Assembly (NCBI RefSeq): GCF_964204865.1
Contig: NC_135262.1
Span: forward strand, 17,971,650-18,035,649
Direction: 5' to 3'
DNA: 64,000 nucleotides
From: Styela clava
Taxonomy: Eukaryota; Chordata; Ascidiacea; Stolidobranchia; Styelidae
Part shown: piece after piece, positions 26,001 through 34,700 of the stretch
Layout of the letters: every line of letters starts with the position of its first letter
Numbering within the stretch: the first letter of the stretch is position 1
The notes under the pieces: generated by a model
Databases searched by the model: none
Seen by the model: the letters and a program-made list of their open reading frames with translations, nothing else
Told to the model about the DNA's origin: nothing
Made by a program: the position numbers and the translations under genes

Positions 26001-29000
26001 GCATCTGAATATAAATCTTAGTTGGGTGTTAATATGATATACTAATATAACTATTGTTTGAATATTTGCGCTCTTTACGTATCCTATTTGTTAGTTATTT
26101 TAAACTCGTAAATGTCATTTATGTTTTAGGCATGAAATAAGACAACAAATAATCGAATTTATAGGCTATACTTTGCATATCCAAAACGCACTAACGACTA
26201 GTGTATTTTATGAAGAGGTTCTAGCAAACACCCATTGGAGCAGTGGTTCTTTACCTTTATTGCATCATTTAACCCTTTAGCGAACATTTATTAAGAATTC
26301 GTCAAACGATATATAAAGGAGTGAGTGATGGGAGGAGGTGAATATGGAGTGGAAAGGAGATAGTGTTGGGGTGGGAGAGTGACGGGAGGAGGCAAGAATG
26401 GAAATAGGAAGGAGGAAAGTGTTGGGGTGGGAGAGTGATGGGAGGAGGTAAGAATGGTGGGGAAGAAGAGGGTGTTGGGGTGGGAGGGTGACTAGAGGAG
26501 GTAAGAATGAAGGGGAAGGAAAGAGGGTTGGGGTGGAGGGGAAGATTGGGAGGAGAGGGTAGATTGGAAGGGGGATACGAGTGCGGGGGAATTTCAGACA
26601 TTTGAATCTTAAAAGCTACGTTTTTTTTTAAATATTCGAACTAAAAACCTATATTAACAAAGAACCTAAGAATGAACAGTAAGGCTTGGTCAGGAAGCTA
26701 CTTTCAGGAGAGAAAAAAACAATCACGTTCAATGCGACGGATTTTGGCAACCAGATCTGCAAAGTCTGGTGAAATAACAAAGAGCTCAAAGGTGATGGTT
26801 TTCAATTTGAAATATAGGCCTACTGATAACAATAAAGCTATGCTCAAATATATGGAGAGGCACGGAGAGTAAAACGAAATATTTTATCAGTTTCCTGAAA
26901 ATCTTGCTCGATAAGCTACCAATACCTGTACCTGACATATCGGGGTAACAATACAAGGACTATCCCGACTTACCCAGTAGCAATGACGCTTATTTTTGCG
27001 CGAAACACATGTACGCATCACATCTGCAAGGTACCGTTACGCCGCGTTGGAGTGCCTTTACATTAAATCTTGAAATAATTCAGACAAAATACACGTCTCG
27101 TTATAAAAATTTTCTAACAGCGCAAATATTTCCTACCGTGCGGAGCTTCTAAAAATAACTTTCAACTTGAACGTGCTACCGATACGAATTAATGATCCCT
27201 TCTAATGACACCTATTAAATATCTCTTGCCATGCGTGTTTTTCCCCAACTTTTATGAAGCTTGTTTAACTAGAACTTCGTTCATTCTTACCCGGAACGAA
27301 TCACTGTAGAGCAAACATTCCCCACTCCAACGCTGAATTTGCGACAATCCGCAGGGGGCCTCGATAACCGTTGCCATAATCACATTCTGCAAGAGACGGA
27401 ATACTGTGACGCAGTAATAGGTTAATACACATCACCCTATTAAATACAGAGACTAATACATATTTCTCGCAAGTCAGCCTAGTAATAACACAATGTTTCT
27501 CGTAAGAAAACAAGCAAATAGATAGATAGGTTTTCGCCTTTTTCGAATCTTTTTTAAAACAACGAAATTTTAACCCAGGTCAAGAACTGCTGCATTAGAC
27601 TAACTGTTTAGAGTTTCTCTCTGATCTGAATATCTGATCTTCTTTGTCCCAAAACCCCGAGCGCACCACTAAATCCTAAGTTGAATAACTGTAGGTATGC
27701 GTAACATATATATCAGTGTTTCAGAAATAAAATCAATATTTCTTACCGATACTGGCATGTAATAACTATTGCCCAGTTTTTTTCAATGAAATAAAATACC
27801 AATAATATGGAGGGATTCCATACCGTCCTTATTTTGGCGTGCGTGTCCTTATTAAGTCTTATTTGGACTTCGTAAAGGAAGCTTTGTGTTGTTTGTCTTA
27901 TCGCCAAAACTTTGTTGTGGCATCATAAAAGCACCACAATCTTATTTGGAACATATAGAAGCAAGGCACAGATAGGCATAAAGCATTGTTAGTGTGGCGA
28001 CCGTTAGATTTTATTGTGGTGGTGGTTATTTTAGCCTAAATTTAAAAATGAGCAAACGTAAGAACGTTTTTCGTGATGAGTACGGAAAATAATTCAAAGT
28101 TAAACGAAGCTTGGAGGGTGAGTGCACCGCACACTGTGACGTCTGTAATTGTGACATTAACCTGCAGGCCATAGAAAAGCGAGCTATTTCTGCTCATGAT
28201 GCAGAAATTTTTCCAGTCGTCCTTCTTTTGGAATACCTGATTATATGCATCCACTATTGAAATAGATTTCGTAGTTTGAAGATGGACTCTCTTTAATGAT
28301 ATGATTTAGAAATTTTTCTCATCGTATCATTACTCAACGGAGCCCGATGTTTACCCAAAATTTTATTGGTTCGGAAAAAAAATGCGTCAACACACAGGGT
28401 TTGCGATAATCAATCTCAATGGACTAGTTTGTAACAAAGTTAGTTAGTTATTTTCGGAAGCATGGACAATAACGCCCTGGTCCATATAGATTATAAAAAT
28501 AACGGCCCGCGCCATATATTTGCGTGTTACTCAATCACAATCAATCTCCCTGCCAATCAGGAATATAATTTTCCAATGTTATATAAACGCAATTAGAATA
28601 TGTGTGCTATAGACCAGTGCTCCGCAACCTTTTTTTAACTTGCGGCACACTTATAAAACTTGCCAAATTTGACGGCACACCACAACAAACGAAAAATACA
28701 AGGTGTAACTTTGTTTTAGGTTTATATAACAATGAGAGATTTGTGGTTGTTTTAATGAGCACAATTGCTCTATTTCAGGATCATTACGTGACGCGCAATC
28801 AATTTTGCAACTAGCTTCTAATGCTTTTTCGGGGACTGTAAAAGACGACTTCACGCACTCTTGCTTCTTATTTTGACTTAACAGCCGCTGGAAATAAATT
28901 ATATTCCTGCGTGCATGAACAGCATGTTGCGTATTTAAGTAGCGCATAAGTTTACTCGGAAACATTGCTTCATTTGAAAGTTGCCCCCCCCCCCCAAATA

Positions 29001-32000
29001 TTCTCCGTTACCACAGCAAGAAAATCCATATTTGACGTAATCTTCCCTGTATTTTCCTTTGACAAGTTTTTTTTTCCAACGTTGCTTGTGCTAGGTACAA
29101 TATGTTGCTCAGTATCAGCTGTTCTTTTGAAAAATTTATCCATTTTGCTAAACTTTAACGTTCCTTGACTTTTTTTTTTATCAAAGACCACTGCAAACTC
29201 ACACTTTATTTGTATTCGATTACTACACGTGCTATGTTTTAGCCTCGACAATAGGCTTTACAATATATATGCTTGTCATATAGGCCTACTCCTTGTTACG
29301 TCACAAATGCACAGTGGGGGGCGGCACACCGGTTGCGGAGCACTGCTATAGACTAGTGACATGTGGCCTTGAACCAGTGATTTCCATACACCCCCCCCCC
29401 CCCCCACTATAGGGGGTGAACACCCCTCTTAAAATTTTAACCAATTAAGCCAATCACGGCACGAGTGACGATTTATAATGACGATTATTATCACAGTTTA
29501 AGCACGTTTATTTCGTAACAATTGAATTATACCGGTATCTTATGTATACGTATGGGTATTAGGATTACACACTGCAGTATTTTAGATATCAGCCGTATAT
29601 TGAGAAAGCTTAAAGATGTCACAAAACGAAAACTAGGCACTGAAAATAGACGTTTTTTAGATGAATGACAGCGTTTTTATTTCTTTATTGAAAAGAATCA
29701 AACTTCAGCGGTTTGTCTTTTTACCAACAAAATATTTCAGTTCTGAAGGAATACAACATTATGCGGCATTATGATCAGTTGACGCGCGTATTTCAAAATT
29801 TAATTCATTGCTTAATTCATACAAAAGTCAAACAAACATGTTCAAAAAAATGTGAAATGTGTAACAAAACAAGCCATAAGTAGCCATTCATACAATGCCA
29901 GATGAGCAAGTAACTTCATTAGTCACTATCAGTTGCAAATTACTTGTTGAAACGTAGTAGTATATATTTACGATTGAAAGCCGTGCTTGTTATCTATTTC
30001 CGGGAATTCTATCAGCTAAATATTATAATTATTGATTTCATTACATAACAAACTGCGATGCTAGGTGTATCTAAAATCAAGCTTAGAGCCTATTTTGGTG
30101 CCTATTTCTCAAAATTTTCTCAGGTTCGCCTGAGCTTAAGCGAACCCCAGCCGTGTCGTCCCGCACTTTTCCTCGCTCCCCTTTTTTGGCCCTACAATTT
30201 TATTCTGCTGTGGATTTTGGCTAGCCGTCAATCAACTTGGGGGGCCCCTCATGTACATCGTTTCTTAAATACATACCTTTTTTTTAAGAACACAAATAGC
30301 CTAGTTTTATCTCTAATAGCAAATTATTTACCACCCCCTAAATTTCGACCCCCCCCCCCCTTCTAAAAAGAAAAGCTGGGGAACATAATGCCTTGAACCT
30401 AGTGTGCGGTTAATGGATTAGGGTTGCTGAGATGGATCTTATTTTGCATCTAACGTGCACCCTCTAGTGACAATGATTGGACGAACCAAAACTGTGAAGT
30501 CACTGTCGGAATTTGCTCGTATTGAGGGTGAAGTTTTATCTTCATACTGAAGTTGGGGTAAATCTTTCAAATTCACCACATTCGCAGAGCCCATGAGCAC
30601 GAGCCAAAGTCGATTTTTCAGTGGGGTACGGCAAAGGGGCGGAATCATTTTTTGGTTCAAATAGTAAAATTGAACGTTATTTTGTGGGGCGCCTAGCCGC
30701 CTACTATTGGTTGAAACGAAGCGATAAAATACTTAGAGCTGCAGGAATAGACTTTATTTTAGTTTTACTCTCATATAGCCTACAGATTAAAACGATCCTG
30801 CGTCGACTCACCAAGTAATGCCAATAATTTAGCATCTCAGTCATAAACCATATTGTATATATATATATATATATTAATCTAATTTTAGGATATCAACACC
30901 CCATCTGACATGATGAAAATCATACACGACACGGCCCGAAGCAACCTGGAATCCGAGTACTTGAGTAAAATGTGCAGTCACGTATTGGATTGCTGGAAAC
31001 AATTGAAAGATATCATGGCTCATAAGTACAAGGAAGCCCTTGAACGCAACGAAGAAAATTTGGTATTTATAATTTGTGTGCTCTATTAGAGCTAACTCTT
31101 CCTACTTTTGTATTAGTTGATCCCATATACCATGAGAACTAAAAATCTATTGTCATTTTATAACAGATTAAATCAAATGAAACTCAAATTTATTCAATAA
31201 GCAAATTCAAACAATGACAATAGGCCTACTAGATAATTGAAGCCGGAATTATGAATTCCCACCGAGTCATTCCGAGTAGCCTAATTCTTCAAAAATCACC
31301 AGACCAGGTTACCACTGCAGCGAAGAAATGCGGCTATTTTCAAACCTGATCTAATTTACGACTACTAATCGTATACTATCCAGATTCCAGAGTATAATAT
31401 GAATGCCAACGATTTCTATTCGTATGCATACTTTAAACATCTGTGTAAATTATTGTATTCATCAAAACTCAAATATCGTATATATCATGAATGTTCATCC
31501 CAGTGATTTCCCTACACCCCCCCTATAGGGGGTGAACACCCCCCCTAAAATTTCAAACACCCCCCCTAATTTTGAGGTGCGATTCCACATTTTATTTCCT
31601 AACTCAAGTATAATTGTATTCAAATATAACGACTATGGCATATTTATCAGTGTAGATGAGGGGTTCTAAACCGCAGTCTGCGGGCCAATTACGGCCGGCG
31701 TGACGATTTAAAATGGCCCGCCGAACTTGAGTGAAATAGTTTAACGAGCTAACCCTTCATGTAGTACCTTTTGAGTTTTAGATACCGTCTATTGTTACAT
31801 CATTATCACAGTTTAAGCACGTTTATTTCGCAACAATTGAATTATACCGGTATCTTATGTATACGTATGGGTATTAGAATTACACACTTCAGTATTTTAG
31901 ATATTTGCCGTATATTAAGAAAGCTTAAAGATGTCACAAAACGAAAACTAGGCACTGAAAACAGACGATTTTTAGATGAATGACAGCGTTTTTATTTCTT

Positions 32001-33830
32001 TATTGAAAAGAATCAAACTTCAGCGATTTGTCTTCTTACCAACAAAATATTTCAGTTCTGAAGGAATACAACATTATGCGCCATTATGATCAGTTGACGC
32101 GCGTATTTCAAAATTTAATTCATACAAAAGTCAAACACACATGTTCAAAAAAATGTGAAATGTGTAACAAAACAAGCCATAAGTAGCCATTCATACAATG
32201 CCAGATGAGCAAGTAACTTCATTAGTCACTATCAGTTACAAATTACTTGTTGAAACGTAGTAGTATATATATATTTACGGTTGAAAGTCGTGCTTGATAT
32301 CTATTTCCCGGGAATTCTATCAGCTAAATATTATAATTATTGATTTTATTACATAACAAACCGCGATGCTAGGTGTATCTAAAATCAAGCTTAGAGCCTA
32401 TTTCTCAAAATTTTCTCAGGGCGCTTAAGCGCGCCCTGAACCCCAGCCGTGTCGTCCCGCACTTTTCCTCGCTCCCCTTTTCTGGCCCTACAATTTTATT
32501 CTGCTGTGGATTTTGGCTCGCCGTCAATCAACTTGGGGAGCCCCTCATGTACATCATTTCTTAAATACATACCATCTTTTTAAGAATACAAATAACCTAG
32601 TCTCTAATAGTAAATTATTTACCACCCCCCCTAAATTTCGAAACACCCCCCCTAAAATAAAAAGCTGGGGAACATACTGGTTCATCCCAACCATTTGAAT
32701 AAACTTTCACATCGCAACACGCAACATATCATGATTCCCATTCTATATTCCTACACTGGCCATTTGCATAATTCTTCACCTCTATTTTAACTCAGAATAA
32801 TATTATGAATCCCCCTACATACATAATGCTTATCCTGACTACTTTTTTATTCAAAAGTTTTATACATATATATTCGAAACCAGGGCACATTACGAATTCC
32901 TTTACGTATGCTTCATCATTTGCACACAAACCCATGTCATATGCTTACCCTCATTTGCATGACGTTTTATATGTACGAGGAATCACAACACTTTTTCGAC
33001 TTTTTTCATTCTCGAAGATCGATACAGTCCTATTTTTATTCTTATTCAATTTTTAAAATTTATGTTTGTAGTAAACAACTAAAAACAAATATATATTTTA
33101 AGAAACATGGAGAAAGAAAAATACAACATTTAATTTCCGAAATGATATGGGAAGAAGAAGAAAGACTACAAGAGGTAGGTTATTTTTCCTGCCTCAGCAA
33201 CCAAAGGCAATAAGCAAGTATATGAACACTGATATATGTCGTTCTTTGCGCAATCATTTTACAGTAGTCAAATGACAGAAGCGTCCTGCGTAGTAAGGCA
33301 ATTGCGGGAAAAAAATTGAGTAAGACAAGAGAGCGCCAATAAAATTTAAAAAATATACATTGAAGGAATTTTCATATTTCTACTGAAAATCTAGTTACTG
33401 TTGTTAACAAAAATATTTTTACCGCGATTGCAATGTCCATTTTGTGTTCGATAATATTGATACCATATTTCGACTATTTATATATATATATAATTTTTTT
33501 TATCTCAAGATAATGGTGGACCGCTGCATCCACAGCGAGGAACTAACAAAGCATTACAAAGATATACAAGAAAGGTTTCTGGAGATTATGATGACTGCAG
33601 AAGTAAAGCTCATGTTTACGTCTTCCGGAAAACACTCAATTGAGGCATTGGTCAACAGAAGATTGGAGAAGTCTAAGGAAAAAATGTATCAGCTAAATGA
33701 AGCAGCCAAACAACGCCATCACGTAGAAACCGAGTTTATAGAAAAGAAGAGGAAATCGTGGTGGAAAAGGGTTTCAAAATTTTTCACCGCAAAAAAGGGG
33801 GAATTTGAATTCTCAGATCCGTTAGAATAG
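14639..33830 (+). CDS. Atlastin/GBP-like large GTPase with repeated helical C-terminal exons
   Basis: A dynamin-superfamily GTPase related to atlastin (ER fusion) and guanylate-binding proteins. Predicted exons: 14639-14836, 14941-15081, 15634-15789, 16361-16414, 16811-about 17052, 17697-17979, 18618-18686, 19139-19339, 20014-20085, 21010-21219, 23847-23918, 24495-24677, 25404-25505, 25780-25866, 26708-26791, 30889-31062, 33103-33174, 33510-33830; about 906 residues. The G motifs are all present (P-loop GRMRTGKS, Thr93, DTQG, RD). From 18618 on, every exon starts and ends in phase 0 and encodes charged helix. I see no hydrophobic hairpin of the atlastin kind. The protein ends in a basic-aromatic stretch, KSWWKRVSKFFTAKKG, then an acidic tip, with no CaaX box. 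The fifth/sixth exon junction and exons at 21219 (end), 25404, 25780 and 26708 are less certain. The family name is safe; its cellular role is not. Confidence 0.82.
17697..17979 (+). CDS. GTPase exon 6, start of the middle domain
   Basis: Acceptor TTTTTCAG directly before 17697 and donor GAG/GTAAAA after 17979. It encodes a segment whose second half (LEEDFKTYVKVFVEG, then NNMTAREICNMMAACDKLF) aligns in order and spacing with the stretch linking the G domain to the helical middle domain of atlastins. The first 40 residues are poorly conserved. Because other in-frame acceptors exist inside (for example before 17734), the true start is uncertain. Confidence 0.65.
18020..18490 (+). repeat. Degenerate TTCG-rich minisatellite
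   Basis: About 470 bases made of diverged units such as TTCGTATTTTGGGTTCGAGTT, with GTTCG and GGAATCGT recurring every 25-40 bases. It lies in the intron after the sixth GTPase exon. Open frames across it are by-products of the repeat. Confidence 0.7.
18618..19339 (+). CDS. GTPase helical exon pair 1
   Basis: Exons 18618-18686 (23 residues, ANIRVHFSTECEEAFLQYRR...) and 19139-19339 (67 residues, QSVDISKYVEESKIIEQHEV...). Both have clean GT-AG sites and are phase 0 at both ends. A short exon followed by a long one is the first instance of a pattern that recurs downstream. Both peptides look helical and highly charged. Confidence 0.75.
20014..21219 (+). CDS. GTPase helical exon pair 2
   Basis: Exons 20014-20085 (24 residues, EKWELKVDRNTEEAIRQFEF...) and 21010-21219 (70 residues, starting FTSSGVFETKRVINCHREQI and ending in a Lys/Glu-rich coil). 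The second exon's donor (CAC/GTAGTT at 21219) was chosen because it keeps phase 0. A competing GT at 21203 would break the frame with the next exon. Confidence 0.65.
21763..22245 (+). repeat. Three degenerate tandem units of about 200 bp
   Basis: Units begin near 21763, 21968 and 22160. Each contains CAAT-CTATRAT..AATA.CCC.CAACA.CTG, a TGGATG/TGGCTG..AAATCT.T.TTCAG block, and CTTGATAAATAT near the end. Spacing is 205 and 192 bases. Confidence 0.75.
22683..22834. repeat. Long palindrome, 68-bp arms
   Basis: Arms 22683-22750 and 22767-22834 are inverted copies matching at about 59 of 68 positions. The innermost 20 bases of the left arm (ATGGCAAGAAATGAAC and its surroundings) are perfectly paired. 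The loop is 16 bases (22751-22766). It lies in an intron of the GTPase gene, so the pre-mRNA would form a strong hairpin. Confidence 0.9.
23847..24677 (+). CDS. GTPase helical exon pair 3
   Basis: Exons 23847-23918 (24 residues, DEESTKKYNLALRLSHQCAR...) and 24495-24677 (61 residues, VLSECQTEQEMEDHAARIEN...). Both are phase 0-0. The acceptor of the second (CCAAACGATAG) has a weak pyrimidine tract. Confidence 0.7.
25404..26791 (+). CDS. GTPase linker exons, less certain
   Basis: Three possible phase 0-0 exons: 25404-25505 (34 residues, begins MKPVSKPRQSRTDEPEPTFD, donor GAG/GTAAGT), 25780-25866 (29 residues, SELPRSERPFYRLVNELIEG..., donor TTG/GTGAGA) and 26708-26791 (28 residues, ERKKQSRSMRRILATRSAKS..., acceptor CTACTTTCAG, donor AAG/GTGATG). 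The first and third are basic and lower in complexity than the helical exons. The third is supported only by its splice sites and phase. Confidence 0.5.
26317..26590 (+). repeat. Purine-rich, G-rich minisatellite
   Basis: Almost pure purine on the plus strand. Units starting TGTTGGGGTGGGAG occur at 26364, 26420 and 26473, with a diverged one near 26527, a period of 53-56 bases. Each unit has several GGG/GGGG runs, so G-quadruplex or triplex structures are plausible. The Pro/Ser-rich frame on the other strand is an artefact of composition. Confidence 0.85.
28048..28259 (+). pseudogene. BED-like zinc finger relic (hAT/ZBED-type)
   Basis: From ATG at 28048 the frame reads MSKRKNVFRDEYGK, a stop (TAA at 28090-28092), then FKVKRSLEGECTAHCDVCNC and an Ile-rich end. 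The C-x2-C pair in HCDVCNCDINLQAIEK followed by a His resembles the BED finger that starts hAT transposases and ZBED proteins. The final His-x-x-x-H is not clear. It is a short, broken fragment and no transposase body was found after it. Confidence 0.4.
28615..29345. mobile_element. hAT-type MITE, 731 bp
   Basis: Terminal inverted repeats CAGTGCTCCGCAACC at the left end and its exact complement GGTTGCGGAGCACTG at the right end. An 8-bp target duplication, CTATAGAC, sits at 28607-28614 and 29346-29353. CAGNG termini and an 8-bp duplication define the hAT superfamily. Only short frames lie inside, so it is non-autonomous. Poly-C (28984-28995) and T-rich runs lie inside. Confidence 0.93.
29375..30390 (+). 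mobile_element. hAT-type C-rich element, copy 1
   Basis: Starts CAGTGATTTCCATACACCCC and ends CTGGGGAACATAATG. The 8-bp duplication CCTTGAAC is at 29367-29374 and 30391-30398. The interior matches the element at 31501-32679 over most of its length but lacks about 230 bases present there, so it is a deletion derivative. Its left end lies 29 bases from the right end of the preceding hAT element. Confidence 0.88.
30889..31062 (+). CDS. GTPase helical exon between two hAT copies
   Basis: 58 residues (DINTPSDMMKIIHDTARSNL...), acceptor CTAATTTTAG and donor TTG/GTATTT, phase 0-0. It is a long-type helical exon. It lies between two related hAT-type elements in the same orientation (29375-30390 and 31501-32679). 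Confidence 0.7.
31501..32679 (+). mobile_element. hAT-type C-rich element, copy 2
   Basis: Starts CAGTGATTTCCCTACACCCC and ends GCTGGGGAACATACTG, so the outer bases are CAGTG/CAGTA inverted repeats. The 8-bp duplication GTTCATCC is at 31493-31500 and 32680-32687. Internal C-rich blocks (CACCCCCCCTAAA) lie near both ends. Same family and orientation as 29375-30390, but longer. No transposase frame. Confidence 0.9.
33103..33830 (+). CDS. GTPase last helical pair and basic tail
   Basis: Exons 33103-33174 (24 residues, KHGERKIQHLISEMIWEEEE...) and 33510-33830 (106 residues plus stop). The final exon has two helical blocks, then EKKRKSWWKRVSKFFTAKKG, a basic-aromatic amphipathic stretch, and ends EFEFSDPLE. 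Such a stretch could bind membrane in place of the missing transmembrane hairpin; this is inference. The acceptors (TTTTAAG and ATCTCAAG) are AAG-type but keep phase 0. Confidence 0.65.
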
Positions 33831-34700
33831 GCTTTCCCTTATGCTCATTCGTTAGCCATCTGTTACTTCTCTTATTGATAACTTGATTGGCTAGCTTGTG
33901 AAATATGTAAGCAATTCACGCACAAGCAATTATTGGTCACATGAACGTGAAGTTAAAATCTCAAAACGGCACAAATGTGTTCCGTTTGCCTTATCCTTGA
34001 TTTTCTGTTCTAGCTTTTTTGTTTTCTAACGATTATCTATACTTAATTGATTCTATGTTTATAACACTACTATATAAATTTATTATTACAATGAGATTGC
34101 CTGCGTTATGTTATTCCTTCGGACTTCAATTATATATAGTATAATTGAACGCCATTCATACACTTTCATCCGATCTAGGATTCTCGCTAATGCTAAAAGT
34201 CCTATGTACTAATTACTTATTTACTCACTAGTTTATAAATAACGCTATAGTGATATTTTGATGCTAATGGTACATTTTTCGAATTTCTCTTTTAAGTTGA
34301 CCACGCTCGCCACCAACTATCGTTAACAGTTAGTAAATTCAAACTGTTTCTGGCGGTCGCTATTTAAAATCATTTTGTACGTGCATTGTAAACGGTTCTC
34401 AACATCATTTCCGGTCTTAATTGAAACGGCCAGCGTGGTGGGGCCCTAAGAAAAATACAATAGGCCTACAGTTTGCGAAAACCCGCTTTTGGACTATCGC
34501 GATAATCAGTTCTTGTTTTATACGTTGAACGACCGCAGAACTTGGGAAACATGTACCCGTAGCTAACGGCGTTACATTTGGTTTTTCAGAACTAATATAT
34601 TAGATTGCATTCCTTGTTATGAATTTCGTAGTCGCGTTCATGGCGCACTTCTTTACTGTATTTCGGATCGTTTGATATTAAATTATGATATTTGCATGTC
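33831..34700. other. 3' flank of the GTPase gene
   Basis: Probably begins with the 3' untranslated region. No coding similarity or clear repeat was seen. The gene's poly(A) site was not placed. Confidence 0.4.

Noticed and set aside
26302..26601. Proline/serine-rich minus-strand protein
   Set aside because: A translation of the purine minisatellite, open only because of composition.
28984..29404. Poly-C runs as a regulatory site
   Set aside because: They are internal or terminal parts of the hAT elements, and their length is likely unstable.
30058..30366. Frame of 102 residues (and its counterpart near 32373)
   Set aside because: Lies inside the two related hAT copies, is not similar to transposase, and the two copies have different frame breaks.
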